A stretch of DNA of 64,000 bases. Source: an uncultured Pelagibacteraceae bacterium. GTDB lineage: Bacteria > Pseudomonadota > Alphaproteobacteria > Pelagibacterales > Pelagibacteraceae. The translations under genes were made by a program, and so were the position numbers. The stretch's first letter is position 1. Every line of letters starts with the position of its first letter. The notes below the pieces were generated by a model, which was not told the DNA's origin, did not search any database, and saw only the letters and a program-made list of their open reading frames with translations. Shown here one piece after another: positions 1-8,236 of this stretch. The DNA lies in the NCBI GenBank assembly GCA_902603555.1, contig CACKVD010000003.1, positions 21,499-85,498 of the forward strand. Direction: 5' to 3'.

Positions 1-186
1 ATCAAAACTTGGTACATCTGTTACAACTATAAAATCATAAGAACCTCTTACTATATCCATGCTGTGCATAGTGCCACCCATTGCTTCAGTAAGTTGTTTT
101 ACAATAGCTTTTCTATCACTTGATGGATCTTTAAGAAATCCTTGAAAAGCTTTTGCAGTGTAATTACCCATTATGTATGCTTTCAT
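1..186 (-). CDS. GYD-domain-like small protein, 3' end outside window
   Basis: The reverse strand reads an open frame from an ATG at 186 to the window edge, giving 62 residues that start MKAYIMGNYTAKAFQGFLKD and include SSDRKAIVKQLTEAMGG and SYDFIVVTDVP. This resembles the GYD family, small dimeric alpha/beta-barrel proteins with no assigned reaction. A strong Shine-Dalgarno (AAAAGGAG) lies just upstream of the start. The C-terminus is missing, so length and neighbours on that side are unknown. The family call rests on the motif only. Confidence 0.6.
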   Translation of the reverse strand, partial: MKAYIMGNYTAKAFQGFLKDPSSDRKAIVKQLTEAMGGTMHSMDIVRGSYDFIVVTDVPSFD

Positions 187-290
187 ATTATACTCCTTTT
201 TTATAATCTAAATGCTATCATCGTTCTTAAAATATTTGATGTGTAAAAATTACATAGTAGACACAACTTATTGTAATGTTAGATTGAGAA

Positions 291-1733
291 ATGTACGAAA
301 AATTTGGACAATTTATCGATGGAAAGTGGTCACCTTCATCTAACGGAGAAACCTACGAAGTTATTAATCCTGCTACAGAAGAAGTTTTAGGTAAAGCTTC
401 TAAAGCTTCTCCAGACGATGTTGATAGAGCATTAAAGTCAGCTGAAAAAGGATTACAAATTTGGAAAAAAACTGCGCCATGGCAAAGAGCTTATATTATC
501 CGGCGAATTGCCGACAAGATGAGAGAAAAACAAGATGTTCTTGCAAAATGGATGACATTAGAAGTTGGAAAACCTTTGGCTGAAGCAAAAGGTGAAATTT
601 CAGGAGCTGCAGATATTTTTGAATGGAATGCTGAAGAGACAAAAAGAATTTTTGGTCAGACTGTAGAAAGTAGATTTGAGGATACTAGAGTGCATGTTTA
701 TTATCAACCAGTCGGCGTTGTTGCTGCATTGTCTCCATGGAATTTTCCAGCTGTATTGTCAGCAAGAAAAATTTCTACGGCATTAGCAGCGGGTTGTTCT
801 GTTATTATAAAACCAGATGTGATTACTCCTGGTGTTGTGATGGAGATGGTAGATATCTGCCGAGAAAGTGGGGTACCTCCAGGTGTGGTTAATCTTTTAT
901 CAGGAGATCCTCCAAGTATAGCGCAGCAGTTAATTGCATCTGATATAGTAAAAAAAATTTCAATTACAGGTTCATCAAGAGTAGGAAAATTAATATTAAA
1001 ACAAGCTGCAGATAAAGTTCAAAGAGTAACAATGGAGCTTTCAGGTCATTCACCTTTTATTGTTTTTGATGATGCAGATATAAAAAAAGCCGCAGACATG
1101 GCAATTGCTGCAAAGTTTAGAAATAATGGGCAAGTGTGTATTTCACCAAATAGATTTTATATTCATGAAAGTAAAAAGAATGAATTTGTAAATTTGTTTG
1201 TAGACAAAACAAAGAAATTAAAAATTGGCAATGGAATGGATGCTGATACTCAGTTAGGTCCTCTTACAACTCAAAAAAGATTAAACGAAGTTGAAGAATT
1301 AGTTGAAAAGACAAAACAAGAGGGAGCAAAAGTTTTATTGGGTGGCAAAAGACCTGCAGGATTTAACAAAGGTTTTTATTATGAACCTACAATATTTGAT
1401 AATGTAAAAGATGATTATACCATAATGAAACAAGAACCTTTTGGACCTCTAGTTCCAATGCTTTCTTTTAAATCTTTTGATGAAGTTATAGAAAGAGCTA
1501 ATAATCATGAACTTGGTTTATGTAGTTATGTTTGTACAAATTCTATGGAAAAAGCTCATTTAGCTTCAGAACAATTAGAAACTGGAACGGTAGGGGTTAA
1601 CACGGGCATGATTGCAATAGCGGAGGCTCCTTTTGGAGGAATTAAGCAAAGTGGCTATGGCAGAGAAGGTGGTTCCAATGCGATTAAAGATTATCTAAAT
1701 GTTAAATACACTCATTTAGGAATTAAAGGTTAA
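291..1733 (+). CDS. NAD(P)-dependent aldehyde dehydrogenase (succinate-semialdehyde / betaine-aldehyde type)
   Basis: At 480 residues this is a full-length member of the aldehyde dehydrogenase superfamily, which oxidises an aldehyde to a carboxylate in the cytoplasm. Visible landmarks are the PWNFP motif (Asn151), Lys174 in the cofactor-binding IIKPD, Glu249 in the MELSGHSP motif and the catalytic Cys283 in NNGQVCISP. The usual LELGGN is MELSGH here. Overall it looks most like the succinate-semialdehyde dehydrogenase branch, but the substrate cannot be fixed from sequence. It heads a run with a CcdA-like gene 11 bases downstream and an azoreductase. A gamma-butyrobetaine-dioxygenase-like gene follows on the other strand, so a trimethylaminobutyraldehyde substrate is also conceivable. 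Confidence 0.88.
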   Translation: MYEKFGQFIDGKWSPSSNGETYEVINPATEEVLGKASKASPDDVDRALKSAEKGLQIWKKTAPWQRAYIIRRIADKMREKQDVLAKWMTLEVGKPLAEAKGEISGAADIFEWNAEETKRIFGQTVESRFEDTRVHVYYQPVGVVAALSPWNFPAVLSARKISTALAAGCSVIIKPDVITPGVVMEMVDICRESGVPPGVVNLLSGDPPSIAQQLIASDIVKKISITGSSRVGKLILKQAADKVQRVTMELSGHSPFIVFDDADIKKAADMAIAAKFRNNGQVCISPNRFYIHESKKNEFVNLFVDKTKKLKIGNGMDADTQLGPLTTQKRLNEVEELVEKTKQEGAKVLLGGKRPAGFNKGFYYEPTIFDNVKDDYTIMKQEPFGPLVPMLSFKSFDEVIERANNHELGLCSYVCTNSMEKAHLASEQLETGTVGVNTGMIAIAEAPFGGIKQSGYGREGGSNAIKDYLNVKYTHLGIKG

Positions 1734-1744
1734 TCTTAATTAAA

Positions 1745-2452
1745 ATGATTGAATTATTCGTAGCTTTTGGAGCAGGGTTAATAAGTTTTTTATCTCCTTG
1801 TGTCCTGCCTTTAATTCCTGGATATATATCTTACATTTCAGGAAATTCGTTAAGTGAATTAATTGAAAAAAAAAATGTAAATTTAACACCAATAATTTTA
1901 TTTACATTGGGTTTCTCAATTATTTTTATTATTTTTGGAGCTGCTTCAACGTTTTTAGGTCAAGTATTACTTCAAAATTCATATGAACTAAGAATAGCTG
2001 CTGGATTATTAATAGTCATTTTTTCCCTACATATTATTGGAATAATAAATATAAAATTTTTAAATTACGAAAAAAGAATTGAAACAAAGACAAATACAAA
2101 TTTTTATAGCCCCATATTAATTGGTATGGCTTTTGCGTTTGGATGGACACCTTGTATAGGACCTATCTTAGGATCAATCTTGGTTTTAGCGGCCACTGAA
2201 GAAAGTATTAATAAAGGTATTTTACTTCTGATTTCATATTCATTGGGATTAGCTTTACCCTTTGTTTTATCCGGTTATTTAATACAAAAGTTTTTAATAT
2301 TTTCTAAAAATTTTAAAAAGAATATTAATTTAGTGTCTAAAATTGGTGGAATTATACTATTAATTACCGGTGTTTTAATATTAACTAACCAATTACAAGC
2401 TCTGGGATATTATTTATTAAATATTTTTCCATTCTTACAAAATTTTGGATAA
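1745..2452 (+). CDS. ccdA: CcdA/DsbD-type thiol-disulfide transmembrane protein
   Basis: This 235-residue integral membrane protein has about six hydrophobic helices. It carries the two conserved cysteine motifs of the CcdA/DsbD transmembrane domain: FLSPCVLPLIPGY near residue 18 and GWTPCIGPILGS near residue 137. The family passes electrons from cytoplasmic thioredoxin across the inner membrane to reduce periplasmic thiols, often for cytochrome c maturation. It is 11 bases behind the aldehyde dehydrogenase and 8 bases ahead of the azoreductase, so probably cotranscribed. No periplasmic thioredoxin partner is adjacent, although a small secreted thioredoxin-like protein is encoded at 49454. 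Confidence 0.85.
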   Translation: MIELFVAFGAGLISFLSPCVLPLIPGYISYISGNSLSELIEKKNVNLTPIILFTLGFSIIFIIFGAASTFLGQVLLQNSYELRIAAGLLIVIFSLHIIGIINIKFLNYEKRIETKTNTNFYSPILIGMAFAFGWTPCIGPILGSILVLAATEESINKGILLLISYSLGLALPFVLSGYLIQKFLIFSKNFKKNINLVSKIGGIILLITGVLILTNQLQALGYYLLNIFPFLQNFG

Positions 2453-2460
2453 TTATAATT

Positions 2461-3042
2461 ATGAAAATTTACCAAATTGATTCAAGTGCAAGAAAAGATG
2501 GCTCAACTTCAAGAGCTTTGGCAAAAAAACTTTTGGATAAAATAAAAAAACCTGATGATGAAGTTATTTATAGAGATCTAAATGATGAAATGGTTTTTGT
2601 GTCTAATTTGACAGAGTCAGGAATGAAAATAGATCCAAAAGATCAAACAGAAACACATAAAAAAATGTTCAAACTTTCAGATACACTTGTAAATGAATTG
2701 AAAGAGAGTGATATTATAATTATTTCTGCTCCAATTTATAATTATGGACCTCCAGCAACTTTAAAAGCCTGGTCGGATCTTGCAGCAAGAGTAGGGGAAA
2801 CTTTTAGATTTAAACCAAATGGAAGAAGGGAAGGGTTACTAAAAAATAAGAAAGCTTATCTAGTAATTACTTCGGGTGGGACAAAACTAAATAGCAATGA
2901 GGATTTTCTTACTCCTTGGCTGAAGTTTATTTTAAATTTTTTTGGTATAGAAAAGGTTGATGTAGTAAGTGCTGATCAAATGTCCCTAGATTATGAAAAA
3001 TCAATAAAAGAAGCTGAGAAACAGATAGAAAATTTATCTTAA
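2461..3042 (+). CDS. azoR: FMN-dependent NADH:quinone oxidoreductase / azoreductase
   Basis: This 193-residue flavodoxin-fold protein resembles AzoR. The FMN-binding loop API-YNYGPPATLKAW (about residues 92-105) corresponds to the family's PMYNFxIPSxLKAW, and is followed by ARVGETFRF and the SGGT loop. AzoR-type enzymes reduce quinones and azo compounds with NADH in the cytoplasm and are often linked to quinone or thiol stress. It is the last gene of the 291-3042 run. Its 3' end overlaps the convergent dioxygenase gene by four bases. Confidence 0.85.
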   Translation: MKIYQIDSSARKDGSTSRALAKKLLDKIKKPDDEVIYRDLNDEMVFVSNLTESGMKIDPKDQTETHKKMFKLSDTLVNELKESDIIIISAPIYNYGPPATLKAWSDLAARVGETFRFKPNGRREGLLKNKKAYLVITSGGTKLNSNEDFLTPWLKFILNFFGIEKVDVVSADQMSLDYEKSIKEAEKQIENLS

Positions 3043-4139
3043 TAATTAAATTTTCTTTTTAAATGTTTAAGCCTTCCCTCAGTGCTATCATAATCAATAT
3101 AACATCCCTGAAGAAAACGATTTCCCTCATTAGCATCATAAGTGGTTCTGCCATGTAACAATCTATAGTTATCCATCATTAACAGATCACCTGGAAGAAG
3201 TTTAAATTCTATTCTATAATTTTCTGAATTATAGAGTTCAGATATTTTTTTTCTTGCAGAATAAAATAAATCTAATTTTTCTTTATCAATTAATGGGACA
3301 AAATCTAATCTTGGACTAAAACGTACTTGTTTGAAATTACCGTTTTCATCTAACTGAATCATTTCAGCCCAATCTTCTAAAATCACACTTTCATCAATAA
3401 ATTGAAAACGTATTTTTACCTCGGTTAAAATTTTATAATATTCTGGAAAATCTTTTTTTAGTTTCTCAGAAACAGTATATCCATCAACTAGAGTTGATAA
3501 ACCACCCGTTACTTCATTTTTTATACAATGAAGCATTTGAATACATGGCACAGGATTTCTGTATGGATTGTCAGTATGTGGAGCCAATGGTAAAGATGTA
3601 TAAGCTAAGTCATTTGGATTTGGTTTTGATTTTACATTAAAAAATTCACCAAAGTTTGTACGTCTCACACTTCCTATAGAATTTGCAAAGTTTATAATAA
3701 AATTATTTTTTGTTGGTACATTTTTAAAGATTACAAAACCATATTGATAAAAATTAATCAAGGCTTTGTACATTTCATCTGTTTCAAATAAATTTTCTTT
3801 GAATTTGAAAGTATTTTGATCTTTAAATGAAGAGTCCCATTTTATTTTTTCAATTTGTTTAACATCATTAATATTTGAGAATTCTTTTAAAATATCAATT
3901 ATAGCAATTTTTGTTGAAGTCCCGTCATTGAATTTAATTTCTAAAAAATTACTATTTAAACTTAAATCTTTAATTTGAATGTTTTCTTGTAATTGAGTTG
4001 GGTCAAATAATCTTTGATGAGTAGACTTATCAACAAAGTTTTCTCCGTTTACTCTTTCTCTAAGCCAAAACGGGTGGATCTCTTTTTTAAGACCCTTACT
4101 TTCAAAAAATACCTTGTTATCTTTTAACTCTAATTTCAT
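3039..4139 (-). CDS. Fe(II)/2-oxoglutarate dioxygenase, gamma-butyrobetaine hydroxylase-like
   Basis: The 366-residue protein has the architecture of gamma-butyrobetaine dioxygenase: an N-terminal DUF971-like domain (HPFWLRER at 22-29, HQRLFDP at 41-47) and a C-terminal TauD/TfdA domain. The iron ligands are His188 and Asp190 in HTDNPYR and His329 in LLHGRTTYD, with Arg331 placed to bind 2-oxoglutarate. gamma-Butyrobetaine hydroxylase makes carnitine; relatives hydroxylate trimethyllysine. The N-terminal domain of the animal enzyme binds zinc through cysteines, and this protein has no cysteine before residue 199, so that zinc site is absent. Substrate is inferred from family resemblance only. 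Confidence 0.8.
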   Translation of the reverse strand: MKLELKDNKVFFESKGLKKEIHPFWLRERVNGENFVDKSTHQRLFDPTQLQENIQIKDLSLNSNFLEIKFNDGTSTKIAIIDILKEFSNINDVKQIEKIKWDSSFKDQNTFKFKENLFETDEMYKALINFYQYGFVIFKNVPTKNNFIINFANSIGSVRRTNFGEFFNVKSKPNPNDLAYTSLPLAPHTDNPYRNPVPCIQMLHCIKNEVTGGLSTLVDGYTVSEKLKKDFPEYYKILTEVKIRFQFIDESVILEDWAEMIQLDENGNFKQVRFSPRLDFVPLIDKEKLDLFYSARKKISELYNSENYRIEFKLLPGDLLMMDNYRLLHGRTTYDANEGNRFLQGCYIDYDSTEGRLKHLKRKFNY

Positions 4140-4204
4140 GTATTTTTAAATCATTATTTAAAATTTTGCTTTAATCAATAGTAATAAAATAGTATTAGAA
4201 CGTT

Positions 4205-5008
4205 GTGCAAATTTTAAAATCATCAGATTATAAACTTTATTCTAAATTCATTGAAAATTTAGCTAAGAAATTAACTAGATTTTATTACTCTAAATTAAAC
4301 AAACCCTTTAAAGTATCGAATAAACTTAGAAGTGGTTATGACCCCGTGACAACTGCGGATAAGGCTTTTGAACGATTCATCAGAAATGAGATTAAAAAAA
4401 AGTTTCCAAGTCACCAAATTATAGGTGAAGAATTTGGTTATAAAAAAACTAAAAGTGATTATTCATGGGTTATTGATCCTATCGATGGAACTCGATCATT
4501 TGTGATAGGAAATCCAACTTGGAGCAACTTAATATCTTTAAATTATAAAGGTAATCCAGTCGTAGGTCTTGCAAATTTTCCAATTCTTAAAAAGTTTTAT
4601 TTTAATACTTCTTATAATTCCGCGTATGTTTCAGAAAATGGAAAGAAAAAGAAAATACTTGTTAACCAGAAAGCAACTTATTCTAAAATGAAATTAACTG
4701 CAGCTTTTCACGGCAGCCTGTCATTAAATAAACAAAAAAAAATTCCTCAAATTTTGAGAAGGATGCAATTTCCCTGCTCGGATGCTTTAAGTTATTCTCA
4801 TTTTGCTGAGGGCAAACTTGATGTTGTTATTCAATGTGGAAACAAAATTTGGGATATTCATGCTTTAATACCAATTATTGAGGCTGCAAAAGGGATTGTC
4901 TCGACTTGGAAAAATTATGATGCTAAGAAAGCTGGAAATATTATTTGCTCAGCTAATAATAGTTTACATAAAAAAATGCTTAAAATTTTAAAACCAGTTT
5001 CTAGCTAG
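4205..5008 (+). CDS. hisN: Inositol-monophosphatase-family phosphatase, histidinol-phosphatase (HisN) type
   Basis: This 267-residue Mg-dependent phosphatase starts at GTG. It shows the metal-binding motifs GEEFG (Glu75, Glu76), DPIDGT (Asp91, Asp94) and WD at 216-217. The stretch RSFVIGNPTW after DPIDGT is typical of the HisN subgroup, which removes phosphate from histidinol phosphate in histidine biosynthesis. Inositol-1-phosphatase activity is the alternative. The gene stands alone between a divergent dioxygenase and convergent SMR genes, overlapping the latter by eight bases. A hisI gene lies far away at 41321, so histidine genes appear scattered. Confidence 0.8.
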   Translation: MQILKSSDYKLYSKFIENLAKKLTRFYYSKLNKPFKVSNKLRSGYDPVTTADKAFERFIRNEIKKKFPSHQIIGEEFGYKKTKSDYSWVIDPIDGTRSFVIGNPTWSNLISLNYKGNPVVGLANFPILKKFYFNTSYNSAYVSENGKKKKILVNQKATYSKMKLTAAFHGSLSLNKQKKIPQILRRMQFPCSDALSYSHFAEGKLDVVIQCGNKIWDIHALIPIIEAAKGIVSTWKNYDAKKAGNIICSANNSLHKKMLKILKPVSS

Positions 5009-5336
5009 TTTTACCCAAGGTATTTAAAAGAATTACACCAATAATTATTAAACTAATTCCAATAATCCCATAAAGATTTGGAATTTGCTGATATTTAAAA
5101 ACACCAAACAGTGTTACTGCTGTTATGGTTAAACCTCCATATGTCGCGTATGTAAAACCAACTGGGATAATATTCATTGCTTTAGATAAACAAAAAATAC
5201 AAGCAACTATAGATATGATACAAAAAATAGTTGGTCCAATTATTGTGAATCCATTAGTAGATTTTAAAAAACCATTTGAAGTTATTCCTAGAATGATCGC
5301 TAAAGCCAAAAAGATATAACCAGATAAATTTACCAT
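5001..5336 (-). CDS. Small multidrug resistance (SMR/EmrE-family) membrane protein, copy 2
   Basis: This 111-residue protein has four predicted transmembrane helices and the SMR signature IPVGFTYATYGGLTI around residues 57-71. SMR proteins work as dimers that exchange protons for cations such as quaternary ammonium compounds, guanidinium or polyamines. It follows a second SMR gene with three bases between them, so the two may form a heterodimer, as paired SMRs do. The conserved Glu of helix 1 in EmrE is not evident in the first helix (IFLALAIILGITSNGF), which argues against classic drug transport. Confidence 0.8.
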   Translation of the reverse strand: MVNLSGYIFLALAIILGITSNGFLKSTNGFTIIGPTIFCIISIVACIFCLSKAMNIIPVGFTYATYGGLTITAVTLFGVFKYQQIPNLYGIIGISLIIIGVILLNTLGKTS

Positions 5337-5339
5337 AAA

Positions 5340-5675
5340 TTATCCTGTTTTACCCAGCAGATTAACAATTAAGACTCCTGATATAATTAATATCAAACCA
5401 ACGATTGTGAATAGATCAGGCACTTGATTGAATTTATATATTCCAACAATTGAAGTCGCTACTATGCATAAACCGGCAAAAGATGCATAGGTAATACCAA
5501 CAGGTATAGTTTTCATCACTATTGAAAGAGTAAACATGCAGCCAATTATTGTAATCGCAGTAATTAGACTAGGAACTAACAATGTGAAACCATTTGCACT
5601 TTTTGCAAAACTATTTGCTGCAGTTCCTAATATGACAGCAAGTATAAGAATTAAAAAAGCTATAACGTTACTCAC
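5340..5675 (-). CDS. Small multidrug resistance (SMR/EmrE-family) membrane protein, copy 1
   Basis: Same length (111 residues) and layout as its downstream neighbour, with four hydrophobic helices and the motif IPVGITYASFAGLCIV. The start of helix 1 (FLILILAVILGTAANSFAKS) again lacks the membrane glutamate used by EmrE for proton coupling, so this pair may belong to the polyamine or quaternary-compound branches, or to a non-transporting branch. The two copies are clearly diverged tandem duplicates. It lies 15 bases behind the DUF2798 gene and may be the tail of the leftward small-gene run. Confidence 0.8.
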   Translation of the reverse strand: MSNVIAFLILILAVILGTAANSFAKSANGFTLLVPSLITAITIIGCMFTLSIVMKTIPVGITYASFAGLCIVATSIVGIYKFNQVPDLFTIVGLILIISGVLIVNLLGKTG

Positions 5676-5690
5676 AAATAAAAGATATTC

Positions 5691-5912
5691 TTATTTGGTA
5701 ATTTTATCTACCAATTTTTTAATCGGGGGACCTACAAGAAGAGCAGCAATTATTGCAATTGGAAGACTTATTGACCATGCTTTAAAAAAACGGTCGACAT
5801 ACTCATTGTCCATTCCAGTGTTTATATAGGTAATTATTAGTGTCATTAAAAGACTCATCCCAAATCCCATAACTAATATAAATAAAAGATTAGAATATTT
5901 TTTTGGAAACAT
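5691..5912 (-). CDS. DUF2798-family small membrane protein
   Basis: The protein is 73 residues when started at the ATG at 5912 (MFPKKYSN). A longer frame reaching 5954 would run into the preceding TPR gene, which stops at 5914. Two hydrophobic helices flank the segment ITYINTGMDNEYVDRFFKAW, followed by GPPIKKLVDKI near the end, which fits the DUF2798 family of small two-helix membrane proteins. Function is unknown. It sits at the downstream end of the leftward run of small genes. Confidence 0.75.
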   Translation of the reverse strand: MFPKKYSNLLFILVMGFGMSLLMTLIITYINTGMDNEYVDRFFKAWSISLPIAIIAALLVGPPIKKLVDKITK

Positions 5913-5913
5913 T

Positions 5914-6465
5914 TTAAATACTTTGTTTTTGTAATTGAAGGTGTAGTTTTTCAATCATGATTAAAGGGGACTTCATAAATGGATGAACTTTATGAGCTTG
6001 AATATAGCTATCAATAGCTTTTTGGTAATTTTTTAAAGCAGTTTGAACCAATCCTTGTCCTGATAAAGCACCAAAATGTCTTTCTTCAATATCAAGCACT
6101 CTGTCAATATCAGCTTGAGACAATTCATATTTGCCCATTAAATATAAAACTGTAGCTCTTTTATTCCATGCTTCAGCCCAATTTGGATCCATTTCTATTA
6201 CTTCAGTAAATTTATTGTAAGCAGTTTCAAGTTTATTATCCATCATAGCAGATGACCCATCTGCTAACAATTTTGTTAAATTGTTTTTAGACGGATGGGT
6301 TGTCCAAAGATTCCAAATTTTGTCTTCAATTTTTTTTGAGTTTTCGAAATTTAGTGCACTTTTTAATTGTATAAATAATTTATCGATTTCTTTTTGGTGA
6401 TTATCATCAGCGAATATCGATGATGAAAATATAAAATATAAGAAAATAAACGAAACTTTTTTCAC
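5914..6465 (-). CDS. Secreted TPR-repeat protein
   Basis: The frame starts at GTG, directly after the stop of the gene before it (TAAGTG). The 183 residues open with a signal peptide (MKKVSFIFLYFIFSSSIFA) and continue into two or three tetratricopeptide repeats. Conserved TPR features include WAEAWNKRATVLYLMGKYEL and GLVQTALKNYQKAIDSYIQA. It is probably periplasmic and protein-binding. Similar short TPR proteins are common in alphaproteobacteria without a defined role. Its place in the small-protein operon suggests it serves the same process. Confidence 0.8.
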   Translation of the reverse strand: MKKVSFIFLYFIFSSSIFADDNHQKEIDKLFIQLKSALNFENSKKIEDKIWNLWTTHPSKNNLTKLLADGSSAMMDNKLETAYNKFTEVIEMDPNWAEAWNKRATVLYLMGKYELSQADIDRVLDIEERHFGALSGQGLVQTALKNYQKAIDSYIQAHKVHPFMKSPLIMIEKLHLQLQKQSI

Positions 6466-6786
6466 TTATTTAGATATAGGAGTAGCGCCAGTTTCTAAAC
6501 TAACAATTTTTCCATCTTTATATCTATAAACAGCCATTACAGCTTCAACATTTCCATCATTAAATGTAACTAGTGAATGGTGTACGCCCACCTCATCATT
6601 TTCATAAACAACTCTTGCTTTATCCTGATTAATATCACCACTCATCGCCCATTTAATAACATCAGCTTTTCCTAAAGAATTTCCAGATTTGTGCATTATA
6701 AACTTAAAATCATCATGTAAAAGTTCATTCATTGTTGCTTCATCTTTCTTATCAATTGCATCAGTATATCTTTTTAATATAGACAT
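6466..6786 (-). CDS. NTF2-like (SnoaL/DUF4440-type) small protein
   Basis: The 106 residues read like an NTF2-fold cone: an N-terminal helix pair (RYTDAIDKKDEATMNELLHDDFKF) followed by beta strands ending VMAVYRYKDGKIVSLETGATP. Such proteins can be enzymes (isomerases, cyclases) or ligand-binding modules. No catalytic residue can be assigned. An SD-like AAGGGG precedes the start. It is embedded in the leftward operon with putative alpha/beta-barrel proteins, a combination also seen in secondary-metabolite and quinone-modifying clusters, but that is only an analogy. Confidence 0.7.
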   Translation of the reverse strand: MSILKRYTDAIDKKDEATMNELLHDDFKFIMHKSGNSLGKADVIKWAMSGDINQDKARVVYENDEVGVHHSLVTFNDGNVEAVMAVYRYKDGKIVSLETGATPISK

Positions 6787-6851
6787 TTATTCCCCTTAAT
6801 TGTTAAAGATCACTCTCATTTGTTAATTTTAATTTATCAGAACCTAAACCT

Positions 6852-7166
6852 TTAGTGTTTAATATATGCATCTGGATAGTTAGTAAGATACTCATCTGAA
6901 ATTGGTATCATTGAAGCACTTTCTATAACAGCTCCAGCTTCCCTTCTTTTCTCAGTAAGTTGTTTATCATCCCTAAATGCTTGTAGTGCTTCCATGTTTG
7001 GAAATTGCATTACTGTATGAAGTTTTGATGGATCATCTTTTTGTGTGCCCGCAAAAATAAACTTTATTCCATGTTCTTTTAATTTTCCATCCTGAGCATA
7101 AACCATCTCTTTCCACGTTTTAAATCCTTTAGTAATTGTAATTTCACCTTTAACTAATATTCCCAT
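6852..7166 (-). CDS. Putative dimeric alpha/beta-barrel protein (DUF3764-like)
   Basis: The 104-residue protein has a ferredoxin-like pattern: strand ILVKGEITI, a helix, strand IKFIFAGT, then the HTVMQFPNMEALQAFRDD segment typical of dimeric alpha/beta-barrel (ABM-like) proteins, and a C-terminal SASMIPISDEYLTNYP. I believe it is close to DUF3764 but cannot search. A near-perfect SD (AAGGAGG) lies upstream of the ATG. Function unknown. Confidence 0.6.
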   Translation of the reverse strand: MGILVKGEITITKGFKTWKEMVYAQDGKLKEHGIKFIFAGTQKDDPSKLHTVMQFPNMEALQAFRDDKQLTEKRREAGAVIESASMIPISDEYLTNYPDAYIKH

Positions 7167-7183
7167 ACGAACCTCCTTAATCG

Positions 7184-7600
7184 TTAAATATAAATTTTAT
7201 CAGCTAAACCGTAACAAAGTACAGCACTTAAAATAGTTAAAAATAGCGGAGCATATATCGCTTCATCAGAAGTTTTGTCTGTATGACCAAGTTTATTTAT
7301 TTTTATATTATAAAAACCAACTATAAAAGCTGACAAGTTCTGTAAAAATATAAGATTAAAGAATCCCCATGTTGCCTCTAAACCATTAGGTCTTATGAAG
7401 CCCACATAAATAGCCATAGCTACCGAACCAAAAAATATTGATCCAAAAAACCTAACCATTCCTGCACCAGTATCATCAATACCATACTGATCTAAAAAGG
7501 ACTTAGTTTGGAAAACACATCTAAATCCATAAAAAGCAAATCCTATAAAATGAATTATAAAAACTGCTAAATAAAATATTCCATTAAATTGTTCTATCAT
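7184..7600 (-). CDS. Four-helix integral membrane protein, unknown
   Basis: These 138 residues contain about four hydrophobic helices (IFYLAVFIIHFIGFAFYGF, ASP-rich loop, SIFFGSVAMAIYVGFI, FIVGFYNIKI, LFLTILSAVLCYGLA). I do not recognise a family with confidence. It lies between two small alpha/beta-barrel-like genes, 12 and 17 bases from its neighbours, so it is likely cotranscribed and may anchor the complex or transport the ligand that the soluble proteins handle. Confidence 0.65.
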   Translation of the reverse strand: MIEQFNGIFYLAVFIIHFIGFAFYGFRCVFQTKSFLDQYGIDDTGAGMVRFFGSIFFGSVAMAIYVGFIRPNGLEATWGFFNLIFLQNLSAFIVGFYNIKINKLGHTDKTSDEAIYAPLFLTILSAVLCYGLADKIYI

Positions 7601-7612
7601 ATTTAAAATTCC

Positions 7613-7921
7613 TTAACTAAATATTGGTCTAATCTCATCTTCAATAGTACCCTCTATTGCAACTTCTTTCAGTTGCTCTAAAAGTTTTATATATTCAGGA
7701 TCTGCAGACATTTTGGCGTCAGCATCATTATCACCTTCAAACATAGTTCCAATTAAAGTTTCTCTTATTGTTCTTGGGTCCCCACCCATTTGAAAAGAAA
7801 AATAGACATCATGGTTAGGATAATGTTTTTTTCTAACTGCTGCTAAACCTTTTCCAATTTCCATAGCTTTTCCTAGGCCGTCATCTTTTACTCTCATTGT
7901 TCTAGTATAAATTACTTTCAT
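7613..7921 (-). CDS. Small soluble protein, putative alpha/beta-barrel
   Basis: This 102-residue protein begins MKVIYTRTMRVKDDGLGKAM and includes DVYFSFQMGGDPRTIRETLI and PEYIKLLEQLKEVAIEG. The alternation of strand, helix, strand and the central segment suit the dimeric alpha/beta-barrel superfamily, but no specific family is recognised. An SD (AAAAGGAG) precedes the ATG. It belongs to the leftward operon of small proteins. Confidence 0.6.
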   Translation of the reverse strand: MKVIYTRTMRVKDDGLGKAMEIGKGLAAVRKKHYPNHDVYFSFQMGGDPRTIRETLIGTMFEGDNDADAKMSADPEYIKLLEQLKEVAIEGTIEDEIRPIFS

Positions 7922-7932
7922 TGTTACTCCTT

Positions 7933-8223
7933 TTATTTAGCATTAAAATCTATAATATTATCTGTACACTCAACAAATTTATGAGGTTCATAGAAATCGT
8001 TCATAGATTCCAATTGTTTATTTATTGCATCAGGATCAGTTCCTTTCCACCAACAAAACATTGTTAAATTATCACCTGGTGTGATCCAGCTCATTTGACA
8101 TTTTGCATTATCACTTGTCATTGCTTTAGTCATATCTTCCATTGACATTGAACCAGTAACTTCAATCATTTTAGCTTTTGCTTCTTTTGATTTAAAAGTA
8201 TGTGTTACTATATAGTTTTTCAT
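7933..8223 (-). CDS. Small soluble protein, putative alpha/beta-barrel
   Basis: The 96 residues start MKNYIVTHTFKSKEAKAKMI and contain CQMSWITPGDNLTMFCWWKG and INKQLESMNDFYEPHKFVEC. This resembles the DUF4242/ABM type of ferredoxin-like proteins. Three cysteines are present (in AKCQM, MFCWW and VECTD) but without a metal-site spacing. The SD is AAAGGAGA. Function unknown. Confidence 0.6.
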   Translation of the reverse strand: MKNYIVTHTFKSKEAKAKMIEVTGSMSMEDMTKAMTSDNAKCQMSWITPGDNLTMFCWWKGTDPDAINKQLESMNDFYEPHKFVECTDNIIDFNAK

Positions 8224-8236
8224 ATTTCTCCTTTGA

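Noticed and set aside
5536..5829. 97-residue open frame on the plus strand opposite the SMR and DUF2798 genes.
   Set aside because: It is antisense to well-supported genes and has no motif.
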